From assembly GCA_965230375.1 (NCBI GenBank), contig CBDDKU010000022.1:1-64000 (forward strand): a stretch of DNA of 64,000 nt, in the 5' to 3' direction. Source of the stretch: CBDDKU01 sp965230375 (lineage in GTDB: Bacteria; Bacteroidota; Bacteroidia; Flavobacteriales_D; Cryomorphaceae). Positions 54,201 through 62,238 of this stretch are shown piece by piece. The translations under genes were made by a program, and so were the position numbers. The stretch's first letter is position 1. The number at the start of each line of letters is the position of its first letter. The notes below the pieces were generated by a model. It was given only the letters and a program-made list of their open reading frames with translations, did not search any database and had not been told where the DNA came from.

Positions 54201-54284
54201 AATCAGCCCATCAGTATGATCGGGATCGAATCGTGCAATAATTGCAAACAATTGCAGCAGTGCGTTGAGTATTCGTTCGCTCAT
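51189..54284 (-). CDS. ABCG-like ATP-binding/permease fusion transporter with helical N-terminal domain
   Basis: 1031 residues from the ATG at 54284. N-terminal all-helical region (about 1-130) with a TerB-like look; a segment of about 130-240; ABC ATPase with Walker A MGASGSGKSTL (about 294), SGGQRKRLNIALEL and Walker B VLFVDEPTSGL; a cysteine motif CDEAECHIC (about 510-518); then ABC2-type membrane domain with about six helices and a large inserted periplasmic or coiled region (about 800-940). Half-transporter architecture like eukaryotic ABCG. Substrate unknown. The longer frame to 54341 overlaps a terminator and is rejected. Confidence 0.9.
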   Translation of the reverse strand: MSERILNALLQLFAIIARFDPDHTDGLIGRQIVESFLKERLPVTVVNSYLENFDEYVEKYQKVSKRKNGEKKRTSVNSVKVLRICTQINEELTQRQKVIVLIRLLEFVHTHTEVSELEDEFVSTVADTFNFDLEEFRLAKHFVGELETELIESPNVMYITDSTDSGAGFGKHFLCEGLEGYIRVLRLPSVNLHFIKYRGEGSYNISGQVVYSDRFYVLNQGASIRGSKIKPIYYSDLIGTFLNDGNREKIYFRADHVEYKFKRGNIGLRDVNLYEEDGRLVGIMGASGSGKSTLLNVLNGNLKPSNGKITINGIDIHHESDSLEGLIGYVAQDDLLVEELTVFQNLFYNAKLCFGQKSNEEITDLVNELLSTLGLSETSDLKVGNPLDKTISGGQRKRLNIALELIREPAVLFVDEPTSGLSSRDSENIMDLLKELSLKGKLIFVVIHQPSSDIFKMFDRLLVMDNGGFPIYYGNPVDSLVYFKKMVDHINCDEAECHICGNVQTEEIFNIIESKVVDEFGNLTHQRKITPKEWNELYKEHIETEFPDYQKVQPIPETGFTIPTKIKQFGVFMKRDILSKLTNRQYVLINLLEAPALAMILAFFMRFFIPGGLGESYIFRENENIPVYIFISVIVALFIGLTVSSEEIIRDKKIRQRESFLNLSRTSYLYSKIGIMLAISALQMFLFVIIGNYILEIQGMTLPYWLILFSTCSFANILGLNISASFNSAKVIYILIPIIIIPQLLFSGIIVRFDKLNPIFASQEGVPWIGNIMASRWAYEAIAVTQYKWNDYEREFFEMEKRKKFSNWKKDYWLTELRNKVATVERSLQSEDDLAMVENDLIVLQNEILKENNFLKNLDFKHVDLLTAEKIDRDVLKALRGHLDALNEHYKRVYLKADKSKETAIYAMTSTTDEGVEFQNLINDHKNDQLEVFATNRNDVNYIVEHNGELIQKKDLIYLMPYNSSFFEAHFYAPAKNLFGRFIDTFYANILVLWGMTISLAICLFFNVFPRAISLLERGMELSSIKIKKRD

Positions 54285-54293
54285 AGTTTTAAG

Positions 54294-54329
54294 GGTATAA
54301 AAAAAGCGCCCCGAATTCGAGGCGCTTTT
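54294..54329 (-). terminator. Rho-independent terminator
   Basis: 9 bp stem AAAAGCGCC/GGCGCTTTT (54302-54329) with a 10-base loop, followed on the minus strand by a T7 run. It ends the two-gene exported-protein operon (54350-55665) and sits 9 bases before the ABC transporter start. Confidence 0.85.
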
Positions 54330-54349
54330 CAAGTCGTTCATTTAAACGG

Positions 54350-54769
54350 TTATCGCTCAAATCCGATCAATAGTACGGCACATCCTGATTTTTGTTTCGT
54401 TAAGTCAATATGAGCTTTGACTTTGGCGTCAATAGTATGTTCAAATTCGAAGTCCCAGTACACGCTATTGGAATGATCTGCATTCGTGAATAGCACATTG
54501 CCTTCCGTGTCTTCAAGAGAAAAGACGAGTTGCTCTCCATCGAGCCCGAGGTATGAAGAGATGCGGTAATTGGATCCACCGAAAAAAGTGGTGTGAAATT
54601 CTGCTTCCTGATCTTCAAAGAGCAAGGCGCGATATACCTGACCATCTGAAATATAGTCTTGTCCTAAGGCTTTTGCTGCCAGAGTTGCTGTGCTATCGCA
54701 CTGGGCAAAACTATCCAGGCCCAAGAATGATGTGCACATAAAAAGTAAAACGAGTCTCAGATTTTTCAT
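54350..54769 (-). CDS. Exported protein of unknown function
   Basis: 139 residues. Signal peptide MKNLRLVLLFMCTSFLGLDSFAQ, mature protein begins CDSTATLAAK. Beta-rich C-terminal part (HTTFFGGSNYRISSYLGLDGEQLVFSL, VYWDFEFEHTIDAKVKAHID) with two Cys that could form a disulfide. Not recognised. Start overlaps the upstream lipoprotein stop by 4 bases (ATGA), so the two act together. Confidence 0.7.
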   Translation of the reverse strand: MKNLRLVLLFMCTSFLGLDSFAQCDSTATLAAKALGQDYISDGQVYRALLFEDQEAEFHTTFFGGSNYRISSYLGLDGEQLVFSLEDTEGNVLFTNADHSNSVYWDFEFEHTIDAKVKAHIDLTKQKSGCAVLLIGFER

Positions 54770-55665
54770 GATGCTTGCAGGATTAGTTGTCGGAGCTCGG
54801 AAACACGAGAAGAAATCTCTTTTTGTGTTTCAGGTTTCATAATAAATATGGTCTGACTTTTTATCGTCGTTTTTTTCGCTTCAGCGTTAGTGACTGAAGG
54901 GCTGTAAGAATACGTTCGTACTACATCGGTATAAGTCATATTCAAGCTGTCCATCTTATTCATAAATGGGCTGTCGGTCAGGTTTTCATCTTCGAGTTTA
55001 TGCAGGATGTTGCACAGTGTCTCAATGGTCACCTTCTGTTCAGCGATCCGTTGCTTGGCTTCGTCTGTTCCAGATTCTGCAGCTACGATGGTCAAGTAAG
55101 TAGATTCAATCCACCCACCAGCCAATACCAGTGTAGCAATGTCAATCCGATCGTTTTCCTTGAGATAAGCATCTGCAGCTCGGTAAAACTGTCCACTGAG
55201 AATGAGAAGTGAATCGGCATTTCCGACATGTCCGCCCAGTCTTTTCATCAGTTCGACATCAATGGCGCCTTTCACTTCCAATTTTTCCGCCAGTGTTTCG
55301 AGTGCTTTGAATTGCTTCAGAGCTCGCTGGCCATCATTGTAAAGAGAAGCGTAGGCCATATCGGTACCGGCAATTCCCATGTTGAGCGCCATATCGGTTC
55401 TGGAAACCAATGCTCCCGCCCTTTGTGGGTCTCCCAAGCGATCGGCTTCGAAAGGTGCACCAGAATTTTTCACCAAAATGGCAGTTTGGATTGGCGATGG
55501 AATCCCGAATAACTCGCCGGCCACATTGAGAACAGATGTTTTAGTACTATCCACTTCAACGTTGCTGATGTCTTTTTCACTCGTTACCTGTCTTTCATGA
55601 CACGAGTTAAGGGCCAGTGCCCCGAGAGCAAGACCAAATAGAAATATTTTATTGATGGACTTCAT
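54766..55665 (-). CDS. Helical lipoprotein of unknown function
   Basis: 299 residues. Lipobox ending LNSC (Cys22), then an extended linker and a mostly alpha-helical body (YNDGQRALKQFKALETLAEKL, MKRLGGHVGNADSLLILSGQFYRAADAYLKEN, STYLTIVAAESGTDEAKQRIAEQKVTIETLC). No known domain seen. First of two co-translated exported proteins; own promoter not identified. Confidence 0.75.
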   Translation of the reverse strand: MKSINKIFLFGLALGALALNSCHERQVTSEKDISNVEVDSTKTSVLNVAGELFGIPSPIQTAILVKNSGAPFEADRLGDPQRAGALVSRTDMALNMGIAGTDMAYASLYNDGQRALKQFKALETLAEKLEVKGAIDVELMKRLGGHVGNADSLLILSGQFYRAADAYLKENDRIDIATLVLAGGWIESTYLTIVAAESGTDEAKQRIAEQKVTIETLCNILHKLEDENLTDSPFMNKMDSLNMTYTDVVRTYSYSPSVTNAEAKKTTIKSQTIFIMKPETQKEISSRVSELRQLILQAS

Positions 55666-55731
55666 AGTCTAGTTTTCAATATGCTCGAAATTACCTATTT
55701 CGCAAGGAATGCTGACAGATTCTGTTTCAAC

Positions 55732-57489
55732 TTATCGCCAAATCGATGTTCGTTTTAATCCCCAAACTAGCGCAGTTGCACTCACAATACATACAATGGC
55801 ATAAATCAACACTGAATTCCATTCTGAAAAAAGGACTTTTCCGGTGAGAAAGAGGATGCTGTAGGCGAGCACCACGGCCGAAATCCAACAAGTGAACAAT
55901 GGGAATAGACTCGTTTTGGACTCTTCGTCGCTTCGAAATGACGCCCAGCTTCCATCTGGTTTTACTTGGTTGTAGAATCGAGTCAAAACGGCATTCGATT
56001 CTGGACTAGTAAGCAAAGTCACAACAATCCAAGTGACTGTGGTAAACCCAACCGTGAAGAAGAAACTATCGGGAAATTCCCAGCCAAAGCCATATCGTGA
56101 GATTGCAAAAGCCACGAATGGTGCAATCGTTGCAGAAATTTCGCTCCAGGCATTGATCCGCCACCAATACCAGCGCAGTATGAGTACCAGACCCAGTCCG
56201 GCTCCACACTCCATAATAAATGACCACACTTCATGAATAGATGTCATTTGAGTGGTAACTGCTAAACCGAGTGCCATCAATATAACTGTAGTAATACGCG
56301 AAGCACCTACGTATCCCTTCTCACTGAGATTGGGGTTCATAAAGCGCTTGTAAAGGTCGTTTACCAGATACCCCGCTCCCCAATTGAGTTGTGTTGAAAT
56401 AGTACTGAGATAAGCCGCTAGAAACGAAGCGAGCAATAGTCCTTTGAGTCCGACGGGAAGAAAGTCTCGCATAGCCCATACGTAAGTTTTACCGAAGTCA
56501 GCCGGCGTTACACCTTCGTTGGTCATAGGATTCATCTCAGGATAGATAAGAAGGCACGAAAGGGCAACCAAAATCCAAGGCCATGGGCGGAGACAGTAAT
56601 GGGCAACTTGAAAGAGTAGTGTAGCATACACGGCTCCCTTCTCCGTCCGGGTACTCATCATTCGTTGCGCAACATACCCACCACCACCTGGCTCTTGACC
56701 GGGATACCAGCTGGCCCACCATTGCACACCGAGATATGCGAGGAATGACCCTACTCCTATAGATAAACTTTGCAGTCCGCCTTCTCCACCGATAGTTGGG
56801 AAGAAGCTGAAAAGCGAATCTGGCAGCGATGTTCGAAGACCAGTCAAACCACCTACTTCAGGCTGGTTAACAACGATCACAGAAAGAATAATGGTACCGG
56901 TGATAGCCACACAAAACTGGACGACATCCGTCACTGCTACACCCCAAATACCAGATAAGGACGTGTAGATAGCGGCAAAGATCATCGCTCCTCCCAAAAT
57001 CCAATACACGGTAGATAGCTCAAGCCCAAAAAAGGCTTGGAGAATAGAGATCATGGCAAGGTTTACCCAACCGATGATCATGATATTCATAAAAAGACCG
57101 AGGTAAACGCTCTTGAATGCACGGAGAATTTTGGCCGGGACACCACCATACCTAAGTTCGATCAGTTCGATCTCCGTCAAAACACCTGCGCGGCGCCATA
57201 GCTTTGCAAAAAAGAAGGTGGTAAGCATTCCACCTGCCAAAAAACTCCACCAAAGCCAGTTTCCAGAAATTCCATTCTTTCCGACTAACTCAGTGACTGC
57301 TAATGGAGTGTCTGCGGCAAAAGTTGTAGCCACCATAGAAATACCTGCAATAAGCCAAGGCATATCTCGGTCACCTAAAAAGAAACTAACCAGACTCTTG
57401 GAAGCGCGTTTGCGAAAATACAAGCCAATCAACAAGCTGATTATCAGAAAACCGGCTATGATAAGCCAATCGACAAAGTGTAAATCCAT
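55732..57489 (-). CDS. Sodium:solute symporter (SSS family)
   Basis: 585 residues from the ATG at 57489, with about 13 hydrophobic segments. First segments DWLIIAGFLIISLLIGLYF and WLWWSFLAGGMLTTFFFAKLW are SSS-type; other family marks are GGGYVAQRMMSTRTEKGA and YLSTISTQLNWGAGYLVNDLY. Uses the Na+ gradient to import a sugar, amino acid or similar. The C-terminus is longer than in minimal members. Substrate unknown. Confidence 0.9.
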   Translation of the reverse strand: MDLHFVDWLIIAGFLIISLLIGLYFRKRASKSLVSFFLGDRDMPWLIAGISMVATTFAADTPLAVTELVGKNGISGNWLWWSFLAGGMLTTFFFAKLWRRAGVLTEIELIELRYGGVPAKILRAFKSVYLGLFMNIMIIGWVNLAMISILQAFFGLELSTVYWILGGAMIFAAIYTSLSGIWGVAVTDVVQFCVAITGTIILSVIVVNQPEVGGLTGLRTSLPDSLFSFFPTIGGEGGLQSLSIGVGSFLAYLGVQWWASWYPGQEPGGGGYVAQRMMSTRTEKGAVYATLLFQVAHYCLRPWPWILVALSCLLIYPEMNPMTNEGVTPADFGKTYVWAMRDFLPVGLKGLLLASFLAAYLSTISTQLNWGAGYLVNDLYKRFMNPNLSEKGYVGASRITTVILMALGLAVTTQMTSIHEVWSFIMECGAGLGLVLILRWYWWRINAWSEISATIAPFVAFAISRYGFGWEFPDSFFFTVGFTTVTWIVVTLLTSPESNAVLTRFYNQVKPDGSWASFRSDEESKTSLFPLFTCWISAVVLAYSILFLTGKVLFSEWNSVLIYAIVCIVSATALVWGLKRTSIWR

Positions 57490-57604
57490 GCTCGAAAAAT
57501 AATCCAATTGTCCCAAGCTTAGCGATGAGCATTGATCAACTTGCCACCAATCTTTGTTGGTAATTTGAACTAAATTCGCTCTCCAATTACTTGATCGGGA
57601 TTAT

Positions 57605-60067
57605 TTGAAAACCTACTTCGCTGATATTGTTCTACCACTGGCGGTGCCGAATGCATTTACTTATCGCATTCCGCAAGATCTGAATGACTATATCAAGGTT
57701 GGAATGCGTGTAATCGTGCCGTTTGGAAGGCAAAAACTGATGACGGGAATTGTCCTGAAACTTCACGAAAACCCACCTACGAATTACACGGCAAAGTATG
57801 TGGATAGCATACTCGAGACGGAACCAGTTGTAACAGAGAAGCAAATCATGTTTTGGGAGTGGATGTCGACTTATTACCTCTGTCATCAAGGGGAAGTACT
57901 GCTGGCTTCGTTGCCAGCCGGTCTTCGACTTTCAAGTGAGAGTTCCTTTATCTTGAATCCGGCGTTTGATGGAGACACCACCGGCTTTTCCGAGCGCGAA
58001 ATGATGGTGATAGAAGCCATTTCAAATAGAGAAGTTCTTTCGGCCGATGAGGTTTCTAAAACGCTAGGTGTAAAAAAGTATCAACCTATTCTCAAGAGGT
58101 TGTTGGAGACTGGCGCGGTAATGATCATGGAAGGAGTTAAGGAGCGATACACTCCAAAAACCGAGATCTTGGTACGGTTAAATGCGACCATCCATGGCGA
58201 GTCAGAGCTTCAGGAAGCTTTTGAGAAGGTATCTCGTGCAGCAAAGCAGGAAGCCGTACTTCTGACTTTCTTAGGAGAGACACAGGAAATGGCAGATGCA
58301 CAGAGAGTGATGAAAAAGTCGATTCTTCAGAAAAAGGCTAACGCGACTTCTTCGCAAGTAAAGGCGCTGGTTGAAAAAGGAATTCTGGATCTCGAAGAAA
58401 TTACTGTAGATCGCATCGAACCATTTTCAGGTGATACTAAAGCGTTTCCAAAATTGAGTGACATGCAAGAGAAAGCACTTCACTCTATAAACGGCTTTTT
58501 CGAGCAAAACCAGGTAACACTTCTGCATGGAGTTACCGCTTCTGGGAAAACTGAAGTATATATCAATCTAATCAAAGCGTGTTTGGACCGGGGAGAAGAA
58601 GTGCTTTTTATGGTTCCCGAAATTGCCTTGACAGCTCAGATGATTGGAAGAATGCAACGGCACTTTGGCGACGATGTGCTAGTTTACCACTCCAAATTTA
58701 ACCAGCAAGAACGCGTCGAGATCTGGAACATGGTCCTCCATAACAAACCTGGTTCTGGGAAGCTTATTCTCGGAGCGAGAAGTGCTGTCTTCTTGCCTTT
58801 TAGTCACCTTGGGCTTATAGTTGTGGATGAAGAACATGAGTCATCTTACAAGCAAATGGATCCAGCACCGCGCTATAATGGGCGAGACTCAGCCATTGTG
58901 CTAGCTCAGATCCACAAGGCCAATACCTTGTTGGGTTCGGCAACCCCTTCTTTCGAGTCCATGCACAACGCTGAATCGGGAAAGTATGGCTATGTGAAGA
59001 TGAACGAACGATTTGGTGGAATGTTGATGCCATCAATCTCGACGGCCAAGCTAGGGGCAAAAAATGGTGCGAAGGGGTATTTCACCCTTGACCTCATTCA
59101 ATCCATTAAAGACACACTTGCATCTGACGAGCAAGTGATTCTCTTTCAGAATAGGAGAGGCTACAGTCCGGTTATCGTCTGTCAGGTCTGTGGTTGGTCA
59201 CCGGAATGCACAAGGTGTGATGTCACGACAACATTTCACAAGAGCAAAGACCGTTTAGTTTGTCACTACTGTGGTAATAAATATTCAGTTCCTGTTACCT
59301 GTCACTCTTGCGGGTCGCACAAGTTAGATGTCGGAGGCTATGGTACGGAGCGCATCGAAGAAGAAGTGGCCATACATTTTCCTAAAGCAAAGATTGGTCG
59401 TTTGGATCTCGATGCAACGAGATCCAAAAATGCCTACCAGCAGATTATTTCGGACTTTCAGAATGGGAGTATTGACATTCTGATTGGTACCCAAATGGTC
59501 ACTAAGGGGCTAGACTTTGATCGGGTCCGTGTTGTGGGTATTCTCAATGCCGATCTCTTGATTCGATATCCAGATTTTCGTTCTACCGAAAGAGCATTTC
59601 AGCTCATGACCCAAGTGGCCGGTCGGGCTGGACGTAGAGACAAGCGCGGGAAGGTGATTGTTCAGACTTACGAACCAGACCAATGGATTGTGCAACGCGT
59701 AATTAATGGTGATTATTATCCAGTGTTTCAACATGAAATGGCTGAGCGCAAGAACTTTCATTACCCACCGTATACCCGAATGATTTCCCTGATGTTTAGA
59801 CATAAGGAACTCGAACTAGTCGATTTTACGTCGGCCGAATACTTCAAAGGACTGAAGACTTTTGTTGAGAGCCATCGGATTCTCGGACCTGAGTATCCGT
59901 CAGTAGCGCGCGTGAAAAACCGATATCACAAACAGATCATCTTAAAACTTCCTCTTGGTCCTTCCCTGAAGCGAGCCAAAGAGAACTTGCTCGCCTTCAA
60001 TGATCAGTTTTTTAGTAAAAAACAGTTTCGTCCTGTTAGGTTAATAATCGACGTCGACCCCCAATAG
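57605..60067 (+). CDS. priA: Primosomal replication helicase PriA
   Basis: 820 residues. N-terminal DNA-binding domain (MKTYFADIVLPLAVPNAFTY), helicase Walker A GVTASGKTEVYINL (about 307-320), DEEHESSYKQMDP, and eight cysteines in zinc-binding motifs (CQVCGWSPECTRC and CHYCGNKYSVPVTCHSC), then helicase C-terminal motifs (GTQMVTKGLDFDRV, QVAGRAGR). It restarts collapsed replication forks. TTG start. Confidence 0.96.
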   Translation: MKTYFADIVLPLAVPNAFTYRIPQDLNDYIKVGMRVIVPFGRQKLMTGIVLKLHENPPTNYTAKYVDSILETEPVVTEKQIMFWEWMSTYYLCHQGEVLLASLPAGLRLSSESSFILNPAFDGDTTGFSEREMMVIEAISNREVLSADEVSKTLGVKKYQPILKRLLETGAVMIMEGVKERYTPKTEILVRLNATIHGESELQEAFEKVSRAAKQEAVLLTFLGETQEMADAQRVMKKSILQKKANATSSQVKALVEKGILDLEEITVDRIEPFSGDTKAFPKLSDMQEKALHSINGFFEQNQVTLLHGVTASGKTEVYINLIKACLDRGEEVLFMVPEIALTAQMIGRMQRHFGDDVLVYHSKFNQQERVEIWNMVLHNKPGSGKLILGARSAVFLPFSHLGLIVVDEEHESSYKQMDPAPRYNGRDSAIVLAQIHKANTLLGSATPSFESMHNAESGKYGYVKMNERFGGMLMPSISTAKLGAKNGAKGYFTLDLIQSIKDTLASDEQVILFQNRRGYSPVIVCQVCGWSPECTRCDVTTTFHKSKDRLVCHYCGNKYSVPVTCHSCGSHKLDVGGYGTERIEEEVAIHFPKAKIGRLDLDATRSKNAYQQIISDFQNGSIDILIGTQMVTKGLDFDRVRVVGILNADLLIRYPDFRSTERAFQLMTQVAGRAGRRDKRGKVIVQTYEPDQWIVQRVINGDYYPVFQHEMAERKNFHYPPYTRMISLMFRHKELELVDFTSAEYFKGLKTFVESHRILGPEYPSVARVKNRYHKQIILKLPLGPSLKRAKENLLAFNDQFFSKKQFRPVRLIIDVDPQ

Positions 60068-60098
60068 GAAGGTATTTTCCCATATCTTTCCCGCCGCA

Positions 60099-60869
60099 AT
60101 GTCATTCAAAGTCAAGAACGTATTCGGTCACTGGCTATGGATCAAGTATCTCTTGATATCCATTTTTGGTGCCTTGACCTGGCCTCGGTTTATGTGGATC
60201 AACAGTTCGATCATAGCGGGGATGGATGTGCTGAAGGAGCTACCTGAAAGAAATGTCCTGTTTGTGAGTAATCATCAGACCTATTTCGCTGACGTTACAT
60301 TAATGTACCATGCCTTCAGTGCGGCAAAATGGAAGATGAAGAACGGTATTTCAAACCCGATTTATCTCATTGCGCCAAAGTTGAACGTGTATTACGTGGC
60401 TGCCAAAGAAACGATGAAGAGCGGTTTTCTGCCGAAGGTATTTGCCTACGCAGGTGCTGTTACGGTACAGCGCACATGGCGAGAAGCTGGTAAGGCGATA
60501 GATCGCGAAGTAAATCCAGATGACCCGAAGAATATGCGATTAGCTTTACAGTCAGGGTGGCTGGTTACTTTCCCACAAGGAACGACAAAGCCATTTGAGC
60601 AAGGGAGAAAAGGAACTGCATATCTTATCAAAGAGACCAAACCAATTGTGGTTCCAGTGAACATTGATGGGTTTAGAAGAGCCTTTGATAAAAAGGGACT
60701 GAAATTGAAGAAAAGAGATTCAAGGCTCCTGATGAAATTCTACCCGCCTTTGGATATAGATTATGATGCCAGTCCTGATAAAGTGCTCGAGCAGATCATG
60801 CAATCCATAAAGCAGACTCCAGAGTTTATTCGGGTACCGCCACCAAAAGATGGCGAAGAAGAAAAGTAA
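60099..60869 (+). CDS. PlsC-like lysophosphatidate acyltransferase with altered motifs
   Basis: 256 residues. Acyltransferase motif I reads NHQTYFAD (spacing HX5D rather than HX4D), motif III is FPQGTTK instead of FPEGTRx, and there is a hydrophobic N-terminal helix. Makes phosphatidic acid from acyl donor and lysophosphatidate if the family function holds. Similar HX5D forms are common in Bacteroidota. Stop abuts the opposing cyclophilin gene with no gap. Confidence 0.85.
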   Translation: MSFKVKNVFGHWLWIKYLLISIFGALTWPRFMWINSSIIAGMDVLKELPERNVLFVSNHQTYFADVTLMYHAFSAAKWKMKNGISNPIYLIAPKLNVYYVAAKETMKSGFLPKVFAYAGAVTVQRTWREAGKAIDREVNPDDPKNMRLALQSGWLVTFPQGTTKPFEQGRKGTAYLIKETKPIVVPVNIDGFRRAFDKKGLKLKKRDSRLLMKFYPPLDIDYDASPDKVLEQIMQSIKQTPEFIRVPPPKDGEEEK

Positions 60870-61667
60870 TCAGTCTATTACTTCAATATTCATGACAAGG
60901 GGTTCAAGCGGCCATTGACTGTCGTCTGTTTCTACTTCTGACATTTTCTTAAGAACATCCAACCCTTCATAGATTTCGCCGAATACGGTGTGCTCACCAT
61001 CCAGATGTGGCGCTCCACCTATGGTTAAGTATTTCGATCGTAGCGGCTCTTCGATTCTCATTTCGTGATCTCGCTCAATGGCCAGCAATTGAGGCTCTTT
61101 AAAGACTTGCCCTTCTACAAAGTAAAAGTTATAGGCAGCTGATCGTTTCTCTGGGTTGTCTTCATATTTCCGAGCCATGGCAAGTGCCCCGCGGATATGA
61201 TTGTGATCTGGAGAGACTTCTGATTCGATGGTGTAATTGCCGATTAAGAGTCGTTTTATTTCCTCTGATTCCTTTTCATTGTTCCCACCTTGAACTACAA
61301 AATTTTTGACAACTCTAGTGAACTCGGTTTGGTCGAAATAGCCTCGATCCACGAGCATTATAAAGTTAGCCGTATGCAGCGGGGTATCATCGAATAAGCG
61401 AAACTTGAGCTCACCAAGTCGAGTAGTGAGCTTAAATTTTCGTTCTGGGTGATCTTTCAGGAAGTTTTCGAGGTAGTCCTTGTAGTTGGACTGGTTCAGC
61501 AAAATGTGCTTAGGTCGGGCATCGGACTCTTCTTCGATACTTTTCTCTTCGACCTTTTGGGTGCTGGGCTTTTCTTTTTTTTCTGATGAATTGCTTTCGG
61601 TGTGATTTGGAGTGCAGGCTATTGTCGATAGGAGTATCGTCAATAGCCCAATTGGGAAAAACTTCAT
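60870..61667 (-). CDS. Cyclophilin-type peptidyl-prolyl isomerase lipoprotein
   Basis: 265 residues. Lipobox STIAC (Cys18), a charged Ser/Glu/Lys linker, then a cyclophilin domain from about residue 75: TPLHTANFIMLVDRGYFDQTEF, VVQGG, IRGALAMARKY, YNFYFVEG and HTVFGEIYEGLDVL. A large insertion sits mid-domain (NEKESEEIKRLLIGNY). Folds proline-containing periplasmic or outer-membrane proteins. Confidence 0.88.
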   Translation of the reverse strand: MKFFPIGLLTILLSTIACTPNHTESNSSEKKEKPSTQKVEEKSIEEESDARPKHILLNQSNYKDYLENFLKDHPERKFKLTTRLGELKFRLFDDTPLHTANFIMLVDRGYFDQTEFTRVVKNFVVQGGNNEKESEEIKRLLIGNYTIESEVSPDHNHIRGALAMARKYEDNPEKRSAAYNFYFVEGQVFKEPQLLAIERDHEMRIEEPLRSKYLTIGGAPHLDGEHTVFGEIYEGLDVLKKMSEVETDDSQWPLEPLVMNIEVID

Positions 61668-61672
61668 TAAAC

Positions 61673-62017
61673 TTACTCTAGAGTGTCGTCGTATTCTTCA
61701 ACTTTTTCGTGGGTTTCCATTTGCTCAGGGCCATTTAAAGTTGCTGGCTTTGGCCGCTTCAATTTGGCGCTTCCGTTTAGATTTAATGGGTTTTTGTGCG
61801 TGCCTTTTTCGATAACGGCATGCCAAACACCATCAAAAGGTACGATGAATTCAACTGGCGAAGCGTCGGCTTTTCCGCCTCTGTACTCATAGGTGCGTCC
61901 TTGCTTGTATGGTTTCATTTGACTTGCGTGAAGGAGCATAACCTTAGTAGGCTGACTAAACTCCACTATGATTCTATCCTTCGCTTTAGCCTGAAATGGC
62001 TGATGTAAAAACTTCAT
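61673..62017 (-). CDS. DUF1883-containing small protein
   Basis: 114 residues from the ATG at 62017. DUF1883 core: MKFLHQPFQAKAKDRIIVEF, then SQPTKVMLLHASQM, EFIVPFDGVWHAVIEKG. A C-terminal tail of about 40 residues rich in Lys, Pro and Glu follows. In other bacteria DUF1883 is often fused to TIR domains, but no TIR is present here. It lies 5 bases before the cyclophilin gene. Confidence 0.85.
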   Translation of the reverse strand: MKFLHQPFQAKAKDRIIVEFSQPTKVMLLHASQMKPYKQGRTYEYRGGKADASPVEFIVPFDGVWHAVIEKGTHKNPLNLNGSAKLKRPKPATLNGPEQMETHEKVEEYDDTLE

Positions 62018-62055
62018 GTCTTTAAGATTTGGTTTAAGTAAGATAGTGAAAAAAT

Positions 62056-62100
62056 GAACCAAAAAAAGAAAAGTGAACTGCCTGAGGCGGGTTCACTTTT
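62056..62100 (-). terminator. Rho-independent terminator
   Basis: AAAAGTGAAC/GTTCACTTTT-type stem (62069-62100) followed on the minus strand by a T-rich tract. It would end transcription of the HEPN-like gene about 140 bases upstream on that strand. Confidence 0.75.
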
Positions 62101-62238
62101 CATTGCTCTGCTCAAAGCAACCATCAAAGTTTTTTCTTAACTAATTCTAATTTAAGCACTCTGATGGGTAGTTTTTATGGAGATGTATCAACGATAGGGG
62201 TAAAACGATAAGAGGTAGCTTGAGAATATCAACGGTAA

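Noticed and set aside
54285..54341. Upstream extension of the ABC transporter gene
   Set aside because: It would run through a complete rho-independent terminator of the upstream operon.
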